Shown piece after piece: positions 1 to 10,981 of a stretch of DNA of 64,000 bases (the first letter of the stretch is position 1; each line of letters begins with the position of its first letter). The stretch is from assembly GCF_963676685.1 (NCBI RefSeq), contig NC_092356.1, positions 46,091,601 to 46,155,600 on the forward strand, given 5' to 3'. The notes below the pieces were generated by a model that did not search any database, had not been told where the DNA came from, and saw only the letters and a list, made by a program, of their open reading frames with translations. The DNA is from Mytilus edulis (taxonomy: Eukaryota > Mollusca > Bivalvia > Mytilida > Mytilidae). The position numbers and the translations under genes are program-made.

Positions 1-1475
1 ATATTAGCTACATATAGAATATGACAAAAATAGCAGTCCTTATAACATTTCATTCCTATTTCGTTATTTATTATCTTATCTTTAGATGATTTAAATATAT
101 TCCAGTAACAGGTTTAAATCTCTTTGTTATCGTCTTTGGAAACACGAAGGCTTTTTTCAATGGCCCTTTTATGAGAGAATTTTATGCAACTGTCATACAA
201 GTAAGAGGTTTAGCTAACTATCAAACAGGTTTAATCCACCATTTTCTACATAGAAAAATGCATGTATCCAATCCGGATTGTGACAGTTGTTTTCCTTTCG
301 TTCGATGTGTTTGTGCTCTTGATTTTGTCATTTGAAGACGGACTTTCCGTTTTTGATTTTTCCCGTTGTTTGGTATTGTTGCTATTGTACTTTTCATAAA
401 TAGACCTCAGATTAATAATAATGCGTCCATAATCATAAAATAGGGATTAAATGAGAATAGTAAGACTAAAATCGAAGGGATTTTTATTCTTGAAATATGA
501 ATATATATTCGCCTTATTACAAACATTCCCAGAATATATTTCTAATTTTATATATTTGCATTTTTCAGGTTCGAAATCCACTATGCAAGTAAAAACAGCA
601 AAAACGTCAACAGCAACTGGATAGTTGTCTATTACAAAGTAGCATTGACCTAGAGTTATGCCGAATGAAAGCAGACTCATTACAAAATAAAAAGACCGAA
701 AACACTTATTGCATTATATAATCAAACCCTGATCAGAGTTAACATGCCTATAATTTGTTACACGTGACACTTGCTTCGTCTACATAAGACTTATTTGTGG
801 CTCTATAATCAAAGTAATTCGGCGGCAAAATGAAATGCAAAATAAAAGAGCTTACAGAAGGTTTGCTAATTACAGAAAATGCAATGTAGTCTAACCCAGG
901 TATAGAAAACCCTTAATAAATTGAATAATTCAATGTTTAAATATAAATAGTACATGCAAAATGAACTTTAGAATGCTATTACATGTCAATACAAAAATGT
1001 TAGATACTAGACTGGGTTATACCCTATGGTGCAAGCTTTCTTCAGCAGTGGCATCGACATGTGGAAACCAATACATGTAGAAAAAAGTGTCCTACTTATT
1101 GATTTCCGAACAATTATTTCAATTTCATAATATTATAGGATCTTGGTTGTTACTTCACATCACGAAGCTATCAGTTCCAGTCGACATACACGCCATATTG
1201 TAGTCTGATTGGTTGCTTTATGGTGCGGATGAGATACAGCAACAGCTATTGGATATAATGAGAGAAAGAATAACAGACTTTACCTGTCTCAGGATAAGAC
1301 ATCAAATACCGGAAAATTACAGTTCCGATCTACTGTCATTAATTCATGTTCGTTTTACTATGCATATATTGCAGACTGAAATTAAAAATTGAAATATCAA
1401 TTACTAATACGTGTTTATTTGATTTGTTTATCTGCAATATGTACCATTTGTTTGGCTAAACAATGTATAGGAACA
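1..1475. repeat. Left arm of a large inverted duplication
   Basis: This stretch matches 12092-13565 in reverse complement over its whole length, with many substitutions and small gaps. Landmarks shared in mirrored order are a 'caggtttaatccaccatttt' repeat segment (R2 family, about 183-385), a coding-like peptide block (about 540-680), a variant of the R1 repeat (about 960-1060) and a second peptide block ending at a stop (1206-1392). It may be part of an older mobile element or a segmental inversion. The window edge hides where the arm begins. Confidence 0.8.
1206..1392 (+). pseudogene. Coding-like tail peptide in the left arm
   Basis: An open frame ends with TEIKN and a stop at about 1392. 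The same C-terminal peptide, with substitutions, is read on the minus strand in the right arm (12179-12442). Shared stretches include EIQQQLL, LRIRH and YSSDLLSL. I do not recognise the family. It is probably a fragment of a repeated element rather than a host exon. Confidence 0.35.
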
Positions 1476-1950
1476 AATATATATTATCAGTATTTTGAAA
1501 CTTCTACCAAATAAGGCACACCTCCAGAGTTGTGTCTATGTATATATGTTTTACTTTTCAACAAGTAAAGTGAATTATTTATTTAAAAGCATAGGTATAT
1601 ATAAACGAACACTCTTAAAGTAAATTCAATTTATATCAATCAATTAGAATATCCCATTTCCAACACAAAATCAACAACCAAATGTACACGGATTACCTCA
1701 AATTATGATAGATCGAAGCAGTGCTCATCCTTTTAGAAAGCGTAAATTTGTAGCAATATTAAAATCGATAAGAAGATTTGTATGAGTGCCAATTAAACAA
1801 CCTTCCATCCAAGTCACAATTTGCAAAAAGTAAAACCATTATAGGTCAAAGTGCGGCCTTCTACACGGAGCCTTGTTTCATACCGAGCAGCAAGCTATAA
1901 GGCTATCAAAGGCCTCAAAATGACTGATGTGAAAAAAGGAAAACCAACGG

Positions 1951-1975
<25 letters not shown>
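1476..1975. other. Intergenic stretch with repeat remnants
   Basis: No coding signal seen. About 1846-1950 resembles the end of the R3 dispersed repeat (phrases such as 'aggtcaaagtgcggcc' and 'ctataaggctatcaaaggcc'). It runs into a (TA)n tract at 1955-1980 that borders the Penelope-like element. Confidence 0.5.

Positions 1976-1980
<5 letters not shown>
1955..1980. repeat. (TA)n microsatellite
   Basis: About 13 TA units lie directly against the left end of the Penelope-like element. A longer (TA)n tract lies about 90 bp beyond its right end. Confidence 0.9.
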
Positions 1981-1981
<1 letters not shown>

Positions 1982-2502
1982 AACGCCTAAAAAGTGTACA
2001 TAACAACACCAATGATATAAAAAGGAACTATAAATGTAATTATTTATAAATATTTCGGATAACAGATATCCTTCGTCAGTCAGATTCTGATGTTAAATGA
2101 ATCATCTTTAAGTCTTCTTAGATTAAACATTTACTAAATCTTGAAATTTATACAATAAAAAAGGCAAACCGAACATCAGTTAAGACGCTTGCACCATTCT
2201 AAAAATTTGTTGAATATGACATAGGTTATATGACTAATTACATCAGACAGTTCACATATATGCTTTAAATAAAAATAATAATGTGCGATGTGAACTAGCA
2301 CAATTTGGAAGCTTCAACGGTGTCGATATTATGTTGTTACAAGAAAGATTGCGTCAATAAGAATTCCAAATAAACAGCACTGAACGGTCTAAATTTCTAA
2401 ATATTTGAGATTTGACAACTGTAGTGTAGTTACATTAGAGTCTGCGATGTTTAAAACAAACGGCCGTTAAAATATAATAACAAATTTTGACTAAAGTAAA
2501 AT
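1976..2502 (+). repeat. Left inverted terminal repeat of the Penelope-like element
   Basis: 527 bp, reverse complement of 5369-5895 with only a few differences. It starts at 'aaacgcctaaaaagtgtaca' just after the (TA)n tract. It follows the end of the coding strand, since the element reads on the minus strand. Confidence 0.92.
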
Positions 2503-2665
2503 AGTTGGACGTGGCTTGGTACTTATACATCCCTCTAAAAATTAAGCAATTTAAATTGTTATGTTCAACAGATTTATTTTAGAGATGAGTAAGGTAAAGA
2601 AATAGAAACGGAGACTGTAATAATAAGTAATATAACCCAGATGTGAAGCACTGCATGGTTTCGAA

Positions 2666-4195
2666 CTACATCTTTTCATTTATCCCATTTGGTGCCAAAG
2701 TTGTTAATTTTCTAATCCAAAATCTTTCCCGAGTAAGTCTATCCTCCCTAGACCAAGCAGAGTTGTGATCAATGATAGTAATGGTCAGTCGATTGAGATC
2801 TGCCTTAGTGTGGCCAGGGGATCTCAAATGTCGACTAAGAGGGAGGTCTGGCTTGCACTGGTAGTCGCTACGATGACCGTTCATTCGTTTGTGAAACGGC
2901 TGTTCTGACTCGCCTACATACTGTTTACCACATTTACACTGTAGGAGATACACAACATTTGTAGTCTTGCAATTAACATTGCAAAATATGGTGTATTCTG
3001 TACCAGTGGAGTGACTGTTAAAAGTCTGGGTATCCAGTATTTGTTTGCAAGTCAGACATCGTTTGTTTCCACAACCCTTACAAGAGCCCACTGACGAAGA
3101 GCCTGCTTGAGAGGATAATTCAGCTCTCACCAGCAAGTCTTTAAGGCTTTTGGGCCTGCGGAAAGCCAGTACAGGTGGCTCGGGAAAGATCTTGGATAGT
3201 TTAGGATGATTTTCGATATCTTTCCAACTTTCGCGGATAAGGTGAGACAAGTTGTCAAATTTTGGATTGTAAGTCAACACAAAAGGCACCCTCCTGTTGA
3301 CCTTTTTGACTTTATATTGTAGAAGTTCATCTCGGCTGATGTTGCTAGCACGAGAAAAACCTTTATCAATGTCTTTCCTTTTGTAGCCTCGATGTTTTAG
3401 GTGACCGCGAAGTTCTTGTAGTCGTTTTTTGGCAACATCGTTGGTGGAGCAAATCCTTTTTATTCGTATGGCCTGGCTGTAGGGAATGCTCTTGGTGCAA
3501 TGTTTAGGGTGACAACTTGAAGGAGACAGATATTGATGTTTGTCTGTGGGCTTGCAATACAGATCTGTAAATATGTTTCCATCCCTCACTTGCGTTGTAG
3601 TGTCAAGAAATGTGATCTTAGAGTCAGAGATTTCATATGTGAATTTTATTGAGGGATGGGCATCGTTGGCATGTTGAATAAACAAATCTAGTTCTTGTTC
3701 AGTATTATCCCACTTCATGTCAATATCGTCAATAAATCGGAACCAAGAGAGGGGTTGATAAAGAAAAGAATTGAGAATTCTCTGTTCTAATTTCCCCATA
3801 AAAATATTGGCATAAGACGGGGCCATCTTTGTTCCCATTGCTGTTCCATTAACTTGGAGAAAGTGTTCACCATTGAATGTGAAGTTATTGCATTTTAAAA
3901 TCAAAGTTAGAAGCTGGATGAGACATTCAGTTGGTGGATGTAAGGTGTTACGAGAGTTCCAGACTTCCCTACAGCCTTCAATACCATCATCATGGGGGAT
4001 ATTAGTATAGAGGGAGGTAACATCAAGCGAGACAAGGATCGTTTCAGGTGGGAGAGGGTTCAAAGATTCCATTTTTTTAAGATAATGTGTTGTGTCTTGT
4101 ATATATGATGGTAAATTTTCTACGTGCACGTGGTCGGAGATGAAAGTCAATAAATTCTGATATTTTCTCTGTAGGGTGGTCATTGGCGGAAACAA
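2666..4195 (-). CDS. Penelope-like RT catalytic core plus GIY-YIG endonuclease (3' ORF)
   Basis: This 509-codon frame has no clear start of its own and continues the upstream frame after a one-base shift. The RT core shows the motif A region (SLDVTSLYTNIP, about residue 57), motif B (GTAMGTKMAPSYANIF, about 117) and motif C (FRFIDDI, about 153, with the two catalytic Asp). A linker with a Cys pair pattern (CKGCGNKRCLTC, about 375) precedes a GIY-YIG nuclease domain (VVYLLQC...KQYVGES, then R and H residues of the fold). In PLEs the RT copies the RNA at a nick made by the endonuclease. The order N-RT-GIY-YIG-C is that of canonical Penelope/Neptune-type elements. It overlaps the preceding frame by about 120 bp. 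Confidence 0.9.
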   Translation of the reverse strand: MFPPMTTLQRKYQNLLTFISDHVHVENLPSYIQDTTHYLKKMESLNPLPPETILVSLDVTSLYTNIPHDDGIEGCREVWNSRNTLHPPTECLIQLLTLILKCNNFTFNGEHFLQVNGTAMGTKMAPSYANIFMGKLEQRILNSFLYQPLSWFRFIDDIDMKWDNTEQELDLFIQHANDAHPSIKFTYEISDSKITFLDTTTQVRDGNIFTDLYCKPTDKHQYLSPSSCHPKHCTKSIPYSQAIRIKRICSTNDVAKKRLQELRGHLKHRGYKRKDIDKGFSRASNISRDELLQYKVKKVNRRVPFVLTYNPKFDNLSHLIRESWKDIENHPKLSKIFPEPPVLAFRRPKSLKDLLVRAELSSQAGSSSVGSCKGCGNKRCLTCKQILDTQTFNSHSTGTEYTIFCNVNCKTTNVVYLLQCKCGKQYVGESEQPFHKRMNGHRSDYQCKPDLPLSRHLRSPGHTKADLNRLTITIIDHNSAWSREDRLTRERFWIRKLTTLAPNGINEKM

Positions 4196-5267
4196 TTGGT
4201 CTACCTGGATTATTGACTTTATGTATTTTGGGCAGAAGATAGAAACGCCCCGGCTTTGATTTTTCCGGTTTTAGATATTTAAATGTGGTTTCATCAATAT
4301 GTCCCTGTTCACACATGTTTTTCAGATTTGTGGTAATCTCTTTGTTAAATTGAGGGGTGGGGTCAGAGTCTAATTTCTTATAGAATCTCTCATCAGAGAG
4401 TTGACGTTCCGCCTCTTGAATGTAGTCACATCTGTCCATGACGACAACAGCGCTACCTTTATCTGCTGGTTTAATTATAATGTCGTCTCTATTTTTAAGT
4501 AACCGCACAGCTTCGTTTTCTTCAGAAGATAAATTGTTAAATGTTTGGGAAGTAGCAGTGGACAGATGTGTTACGTCGGATTTAATTTTGTCAATAATAT
4601 GTTCTAAAGTAGCACATTTACTGGGTTTAGGAATCCATGAACTTTTTTTCCTGAATCTGGGAATATCGACATCTTCTTGGTCGTCATCTGAGTCGAGATC
4701 ACTTGTGTCACTATCAGTGGAACTTTTTGTGGTGTCCTTAGAAAAATATTCCTTGATTCTGAGGGATCTTGCTAACTTGTCTAGGTCATCTTCCAAAAGT
4801 ATAGAATCTATTTTGCCCGGCGTGGGACAAAAATTAAGACCTTTTGACAGTACCTTAGTTTCGGTCTCCGACAGAGCTACTGAAGACAAATTGACTACAG
4901 TGTTTGTAGAGTTCATGCAGCCTTGTTTTTTTCTCTTGAATCGGCTATTCCGGGATTTTTTTCCGGTTATGATGGTACGATTGAGAGTTAAGGTGGTCTG
5001 CTCTCTAACAACAGTGTCTAAAAGTACGCCGTCTCGTTTAAATTTTTTAACTTGTTTTTTGTGTAATTTCCGGGATTCAATGCGCAAGATGTCATGGAGG
5101 CGCTCGTTGATGGTGAGCAATTCAGGACCGGAAAGTTCTAGGCATGCTTTATTGTAAAGATGGTTATAACTAGTTTGTAAATCTAAATGTTTATGAGACG
5201 CCTCAGCGTGTAATAGATCCATCAATTTCACGGAACTACTGTGGAGAATATTATTCCATCTATCCAT
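4077..5267 (-). CDS. Penelope-like element N-terminal region and first RT motifs (5' ORF)
   Basis: The frame is open from 5384, inside the right terminal repeat, but the codon there is TTG. The first in-frame ATG is at 5267 (MDRWNN). The N-terminal part is basic with a run of acidic and Ser residues in the middle. The C-terminal part holds PLE RT signatures: IIIKPADKGSAVVVMDR and the RT1-type FYLLPKIHK...GRPIVS. After that the frame diverges and the core continues in the other frame (to 2666). This shows one indel of +1 or -2 in the overlap. Products of intact PLEs of this type are about 800-900 residues, which fits the two pieces together. Confidence 0.85.
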   Translation of the reverse strand: MDRWNNILHSSSVKLMDLLHAEASHKHLDLQTSYNHLYNKACLELSGPELLTINERLHDILRIESRKLHKKQVKKFKRDGVLLDTVVREQTTLTLNRTIITGKKSRNSRFKRKKQGCMNSTNTVVNLSSVALSETETKVLSKGLNFCPTPGKIDSILLEDDLDKLARSLRIKEYFSKDTTKSSTDSDTSDLDSDDDQEDVDIPRFRKKSSWIPKPSKCATLEHIIDKIKSDVTHLSTATSQTFNNLSSEENEAVRLLKNRDDIIIKPADKGSAVVVMDRCDYIQEAERQLSDERFYKKLDSDPTPQFNKEITTNLKNMCEQGHIDETTFKYLKPEKSKPGRFYLLPKIHKVNNPGRPIVSANDHPTEKISEFIDFHLRPRARRKFTIIYTRHNTLS

Positions 5268-5368
5268 AAATCTGATAGATTTTTCACCGGTGGTAAGGGG
5301 TGAGGCTTTCAAAATAAGCCCAATCGGAACGATACCCTGAGATAGATAAGTTTTTAAATTTGATACAT

Positions 5369-5895
5369 ATTTTACTTTAGTCAAAATTTGTTATTATATT
5401 TTAACGGCCGTTTGTTTTAAACATCGCAGACTCTAATGTAACTACACTACAGTTGTCAAATCTCAAATATTTAGAAATTTAGACCGTTCAGTGCTGTTTA
5501 TTTGGAATTCTTATTGACGCAATCTTTCTTGTAACAACATAATATCGACACCGTTGAAGCTTCAAAATTGTGCTAGTTCACATCGCACATTATTATTTTT
5601 ATTTAAAGCATATATGTGAACTGTCTGATGTAATTAGTCATATAACCTATGTCATATTCAACAAATTTTTAGAATGGTGCAAGCGTCTTAACTGATGTTC
5701 GGTTTGCCTTTTTTATTGTATAAATTTCAAGATTTAGTAAATGTTTAATCTAAGAAGACTTAAAGATGATTCATTTAACATCAGAATCTGACTGACGAAG
5801 GATATCTGTTATCCGAAATATTTATAAATAATTAGATTTATAGTTCCTTTTTATATCATTGGTGTTGTTATGTACACTTTTTAGGCGTTTATATA
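5369..5895 (-). repeat. Right inverted terminal repeat of the Penelope-like element
   Basis: Mirror of 1976-2502. It ends with 'cactttttaggcgtttat'. The open coding frame begins just inside it, so the repeat probably also carries the promoter and 5' leader, as suggested for PLE terminal repeats. Confidence 0.92.
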
Positions 5896-5979
5896 ATTTA
5901 TTTTATTGTGTACATGAATCGTTACTTGTAACGATCCAGCTCCCACGTGGGAAAAATCGTTGACTATTATTCAGACGTT

Positions 5980-5981
<2 letters not shown>

Positions 5982-6043
<62 letters not shown>
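5982..6043. repeat. (TA)n microsatellite
   Basis: About 31 TA units. It generates spurious Tyr-Ile open frames on both strands. The Penelope-like element may have inserted in or next to a TA-rich site. Confidence 0.95.
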
Positions 6044-6046
<3 letters not shown>

Positions 6047-6219
6047 ACTAGAACCACCTATGAATCTCATCAACAAACCACAACCACTCAACAATTGTTT
6101 ACAAACTTAGAAAAGATGCATACAAATGTAGCGAGTTTAACGTTTGAACAGTCGACAACCTTTAAAATAATCTGAAACAGAAGTATAACATTAAAACATA
6201 TAAAGACACTCTTTAAATT

Positions 6220-6640
6220 GTGACACCTTGACTAAGTGTGGTATCTTGTGACAGGTGATTCGTGCATAGCAGTAATTGCTGACTATGTCGAAACACAAGT
6301 TTTTACTTCCTGCAGAGTTTCTGCACCGCTTGTATCCTATTACCGATGTTGACATCTTGGCTCAGTTTGAATTTTTATGACACGTGACGTATGCATAACA
6401 GTAAACGCTCGCTCTGTCAACACACAAGTTTTTACTTCCTGTTGAGTTTCTGCACCCCTTGTATCCTATTACCGATGTTGACATCTTGGCTCAGTTTGAA
6501 TTTTTATGACACGTGACGTATGCATAACAGTAAACGCTCGCTCTGTCAACACACAAGTTTTTACTTCCTGTAGAGTTTCTGCTCCCCTTGTATCCTATTA
6601 CCGATTGTAACATCTTGGCTCAGTGTGGATATCGATGACA
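6220..6640. repeat. Tandem repeat, period about 129 bp, three full copies plus a partial
   Basis: Copies start near 6220, 6350, 6479 and 6608, each with 'tgacatcttggctcag'-like and 'gtttttacttcctg' phrases. Copies two and three are nearly identical. The fourth breaks off at about 6640 and joins an R4-type repeat (6650-6716). No coding function seen. Confidence 0.85.
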
Positions 6641-6649
6641 CGTCATGTA

Positions 6650-6716
6650 TTTTTTCTATGGTCGGGTTGTTGTCTCTTTGGCACATTCCCCATTTCCATT
6701 CTCAATTTGATTTTTA
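6650..6716 (+). repeat. R4 dispersed repeat fragment
   Basis: The segment 'gtcgggttgttgtctctttg' followed by 'cacattccccatttcc' is the inverse of the segment near 14145 ('gggacatgtgtcaaagagac') and is related to 42300-42430. It is a short piece of a high-copy repeat. Confidence 0.6.
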
Positions 6717-9145
6717 TTCATAACAGTAAACGCTTGCTCTGTCGACCAACAAGGTTTACTTTTGGAGAAGTTCCTATGATTCCTTTCGATTCCGTTGCTA
6801 TTTTCATTTGCCTTCTTAATCGATTATTTGAATGTCAGTGAACTTCTTTTATCTTGACTTATCTAATTCTTCAAAAATGTTCTGCTATGACGTTATGGTC
6901 TCTCCTTACTCTGATTTGGAAACAGCTTTCATGCATATTCAGTGATCAAACCCACGACACCTTGTTGGAAATTTGGCAATCAAACAAAGCAAGTGATGAA
7001 AGAAAAGAGAACGGTCGAAAGATGATAAGGTTACTTGAAAGTGGGCTGGAAAATGTAAAACCCAAAATCACATGAATTATGAATGAATGAGTTTAACAGT
7101 TCCTCTGGTATCTTTCGCTCTTCTGAACAGTTATCGTGACACAGTTTTATTTATTTATTGACTCTTTAAAGATTACGAGGGTTTGGTACCAGCAAACTCT
7201 ATCATCTTACTCATTATAAACGTCATTAATGCTTCTGTGTTAAATGGTCCCGATTCGTAAAGTTTGACTTAAAGACCTCAAGGTCAATAAGTTGCCAAAT
7301 GTTTCTATCAATATCCGAATGGGACATGTTTTGTCGCAAATACGTTTTGGATTCGTATTTAATGTATTTGTAACGAACGTATAGGTCTCCGTTTCGTAAA
7401 TTTGCATTCATTGGTTCAACAGTTTTTTTTAGCATTATAATCACAAGACACTCGTTATATATGACTGGATTCTATTTTGTTCTCATTGTTTTTCTGAATT
7501 TGTAGAATAATACTTTTACCATGTTTAATACATGTAATATTCGAAATAGGAACCCCCATTGCTCGGACGTTTTGTAACAAACTTAAGATAAACAAGCTCA
7601 AATTAATACGAAAAAAAAAAGAAATATCAATCTCTTGTGACAAATGTTTAAAATTAACAATTTTAAAAAAACTGATTTAAATCAATGTATATATGTACTT
7701 TGCAATGTTACGTTTTTATTCAATCAAAAGTTAAAATAATTGTTTAAAACAGAACATCATGAGTTCTAACTTATGTAACTATTATCCTTTCGGATTTTCC
7801 TCATGAATTAAGTTAATATATAGATATCATGTTGAGCGCCATAGGATTAACGCAGTGTTTGGCAGTGTATTCACTAAACACGTACTGCTGCACATAATAG
7901 AGATAATAAAACTCCTCCTAATTCGTAACCTTTGTTGTGAGATTTCTGGTTCGGACAGCGTTTTTTTTTTATCGTAGTGCAGTAAGTTCTAATTAATATA
8001 AACCTGCGTTTGAGAAGCACATGTGTTAAATGCAAGTACAATTTAAGATCTAACATGTCTACAAACTATAAATCATCATCAAATATAGAAGTGTATGGGT
8101 ATTAACTCACTTGGTATGAAATAACATTCAAAAGAATACGCTTACTATCAACATTTTCCGAAACAAGATGACAGAAGCATTGTATCTATATTGACCTAGG
8201 CAATATTTCAGTATCAAAAATATTAGTTTTAAATCTATGTTGTTGCTTTCTTCTATTCTTGATATGTCAATATGTTTCATAAGGTACATGTACAAATGGC
8301 AATAATAAGAACCATTATCACATTTTAATCATTCCTAAACTATGTCAATGAATTGAAATAAGTTCGATTTAGATAAAGTGTCATGCGACCTTTATACCTA
8401 TTAGTACAATAATAAATCTACGATACAGAAAGTGTTAACATACTTACATTTTGTACAAGGAAGTCAAAATTGTCTAAAAATGTCGTTTTGCAGGCAACTT
8501 TTTGTTCTGAAACATCGAAACATTAAACAATCCAGATATTTAGATTTGTAAAACAAGAGTCCTTCCCAACACGTTAAATAAGTACTTCTGTTCAGACATA
8601 TCATTTTAATCCAATACCGTTCAGTCGCTTTTTGTATAATTAAGTATTTATTGTTTACACATGTAGATTAGATGTGTAACTGTGTGCAAAAAAATGAAAA
8701 GGTCGTAATTGATAGGGGAAGACCTTTTTTGGGACCTTGGGGTTTCATGATTTTAAGTCCGGGATTTCGGAATCCGTACCCTGCCGACCCCTTACCCTAC
8801 CCCCTTGATAGCAATTTAAATGTCTGATCTGTACTGATGTTAACACAGTTTAGTTCATAAAAGTTTATGCACCACTTATTTATTTATTGTTTAGTTTCTT
8901 AACAGTCTCAATAGCTATATATAGATTCAAATCCAAAAAAGGAACAAATACCGTAGACAAATAGACAAAAAGGAAAAGGACGATCTATAAAATGTATTTT
9001 TCCCCTTGGTACAGCTATGTCTTTTTCACACTATGATATTCACGTGAATTATTTCATTCCATATATTATGGTTAATGGAAAACAGTTGCATATAAATATA
9101 TTCAAAAGATTGTCTTATTTTGTTATTTATCTTGATTATTTACAG
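6717..9145. other. Stretch without recognised genes
   Basis: AT-rich with only short open frames and no protein pattern I recognise. 7085-7125 resembles the end of the R5 repeat tail. About 8700-8820 is a locally GC-richer patch ('ccctgccgaccccttaccct'). Nothing else is supported. Confidence 0.4.
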
Positions 9146-9209
9146 GCGCAACTAGAGAATGATTTTATTGTGGATTTTTGTTGTCAATCTTGTACGTTGT
9201 AATGCTGTG
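9146..9209 (+). CDS. First coding exon of a secreted protein (signal peptide)
   Basis: An acceptor (ttatttacag) is followed by 13 nt of leader and an ATG at 9159. It opens MILLWIFVVNLVRCNAV, a 17-residue stretch with a hydrophobic core and small residues at the end, as in a signal peptide. The exon closes in phase 0 at GTG|gtaaaa. The acceptor implies an upstream noncoding exon. It splices in phase to 9366-9485, whose first residues would begin the mature protein. I infer a secreted, Cys-containing protein related to the unknown domain of the minus-strand gene. Transcript evidence is lacking. Confidence 0.6.
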
Positions 9210-9234
9210 GTAAAAAATTATCCATGTGCGTTTA

Positions 9235-9405
9235 GACGAAACGAGGCGTATAGAGTAAATACAAGTTTAATCCTGGTATCTAAGATGCGTTTATGCATGT
9301 TATATAGATAGTAGAAAAATTATCACTTTTTTTTTACACTGGTTGGTAATAGACAAAACCTAAAGGCAAAAACCGAATTCTGTCAATCGACAAATTGTGT
9401 AAAAG
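9235..9405. repeat. Inverted repeat arm (mate at 11080-11250)
   Basis: About 165 bp that recur in reverse complement at 11080-11250. The outer end ('gacgaaacgaggcgtatag') is an R1-type tail. The inner end includes the first bases of the exon at 9366. The arm therefore joins repeat, intron and exon sequence. Confidence 0.8.
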
Positions 9406-9485
9406 ATGATTTAATGTTTACTGGTTTGATAAAGAAAGTCGACGGACAACAACTCATTAGTGTTCGTGCTAGTTCGGAATCTTTG
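9366..9485 (+). CDS. Second coding exon of the plus-strand secreted protein
   Basis: 120 nt, phase 0-0, 40 codons: it begins AKTEFCQSTNCVKDD and ends ISVRASSESL, followed by the donor gtaagt. The acceptor (cctaaag) has an upstream T-run and is moderate. Its final strand-like segment (DGQQLISVRAS) sits where the 282-nt exon of the minus-strand gene has [11 protein letters not shown], just before the homologous last exon. Two Cys near the N-terminus have no obvious counterpart. Its first ~35 bp are copied inverted at 11080. Confidence 0.5.
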
Positions 9486-10384
9486 GTAAGTTACAGTTTG
9501 CAACGAAGTATTATATGCAGATTCATAATCCTCTGTGTTGATCATTTTTAATTAATAATTTATCTTTATGTTTTTTTATTCATTTATTTAATAATTTTGT
9601 ACGTTTATTACCCTCCGTAAACACAGCCTTCAAACTCTTTTCTGGAATAATCTTCATCAGGAACGCTCAAAGTGAAATGTTTGAAAATGAAGGATGTATT
9701 AAAACTGAAGAAGATATATGACCAAATGGGTCCTGACGTTCATAGTCGTATTAATGTAAGGTCAACTTCACCTGATTTGGAACCTTAGTTTACTTTATAA
9801 CTTGATTAATTTAACAGAGAAGTATGTTCATAAATCGTATTAATAAAAAAGTACTGAATTCTGTGATAATAATACTGTCAGATTGAGGTATGTATCGACC
9901 CCGTGCTGTAAAAAAATACAAAACGAATAGGTGTGTGAAATGTTAACTTTTGATATGTTTTTTTTGTAAATTTTGTCGAATGTGGAAACGTCCGGTGTGA
10001 AACGAAAAAGCCTGTGTGTATTTACATCAATGTGGATCTATTCTTTTAAAGATGTTTTTAGTAAAAATAAATGATAGAACATAATTTTCACACTTATTAT
10101 TCAGAACATAGGATATGCACAAAATTAAGAATTTCTCATAATATACAGATATGAAGATTTCAAATGTACAAATGTAACGATAGCTGAACGATAGATACAC
10201 ATTAATTCGATATGGATTCTGATGTTTGCAAACGTTTTTTTTTCTTTCAAATATTCATTTAAAACATAATCAAGTCAACACGCGTACCAATATTATTAAA
10301 ACAATTAACAAAAGGGTCCTCCATAATCAAAATACTAATTTATCCCGAAATGTTCACTAAAGGTTTCGACAAAGTTTTAATTCC

Positions 10385-10570
10385 CTTAGACTACCCATGG
10401 TTGGTTTTTCATGTGTTGGGATAGTGTTACTCAGTCTTTAGTTTTCTATGTCATGTTTGCATAATGTCGTTTGGCATTTGTCGTCTTTTGTTTGGTTTTG
10501 TTTTCATTATGGCATTGATAGCTCTTTTTCGACTCGTGAGTTTTCATGTCTATTTGGTACATTTCGCTTT
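10385..10570 (+). repeat. Diverged R5 retroelement tail
   Basis: Text such as 'agtctttagttttctatgtc' and 'attatggcattgatagctct' matches the tail also found at 42900-43098 (plus) and 50227-50470 (minus). It is degenerate and carries no RT remnant. Confidence 0.6.
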
Positions 10571-10655
10571 ACTTTTACATGGTTTTGAACAAACTGTCTG
10601 TTTTTCTTAACAATGAAAGACAATAAAACGATTTTGAAAACCATATTCAAGTTAG

Positions 10656-10935
10656 CATGTTGGGCTTCGGAGGCCAAGTAGTCTAAGAGAGTCTACTACT
10701 GCAATCACAGCCGGTCAACACTGAGGCTGTGAGTGCTCGTGCGGGTGCGCTCGACTCCAATCTTAATTGACTAGGATTGCAAATTTTTCTATCGAAGCTG
10801 AGTGGTTTTCTCTTGGCACTCTGGCTTCCTACATCAATAAAAACTGGCCGTCACGAAATAGCACAAAAGTGGCGCTTCAAAGCGGCGGCAAAACACCAAC
10901 TATCAATCAAGCAAGCAAGTTATCAAGAAATCAAG
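10656..10935 (+). mobile_element. tRNA-derived SINE with (ATCA)n-type tail
   Basis: The head resembles a tRNA gene with an A-box-like 'ggccaagtagtctaagagag' and a B-box-like 'ggtgcgctcgactcc'. The body 'aataaaaactggccgtcacg' and the end 'ggcggcaaaacaccaactat' followed by 'caatcaagcaagc' match the layout of a widespread molluscan SINE with an ATCA-repeat tail. It sits in the intron between 9485 and 10982. Confidence 0.75.
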
Positions 10936-10981
10936 AATATGCAAACTAGTTTCCTGACTCAAATGTTTACTTGATTTACAG

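Larger units (their letters stand above)
1976..5895 (-). mobile_element. Penelope-like retroelement with inverted terminal repeats
   Basis: A 3.9-kb element carries long inverted terminal repeats (1976-2502 and 5369-5895) around a minus-strand coding region with Penelope-type reverse transcriptase and a C-terminal GIY-YIG endonuclease. PLEs often carry terminal repeats in direct or inverted arrangement. The two repeats are nearly identical, suggesting a fairly recent insertion. The coding region is split by one frameshift near 4100-4190, so this copy looks inactive unless recoding occurs. Target duplications cannot be judged because the left flank is (TA)n. Confidence 0.9.

Noticed and set aside
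4438-5157. A 239-codon plus-strand open frame
   Set aside because: Lies antisense to the Penelope-like coding region; its Ser/Leu-rich text is a shadow of that frame.
5382-5384. Start codon of the Penelope-like protein at 5384
   Set aside because: The codon is TTG; the first in-frame ATG is at 5267. Similarly the LINE frame opens at a TTG (45497), and its ATG is at 45530.
5903-6175. Open frames rich in Tyr-Ile on both strands
   Set aside because: Produced by the (TA)n tract.
10660-10750. tRNA gene
   Set aside because: The tRNA-like part is degenerate and continues into a molluscan SINE body with ATCA-type tail.
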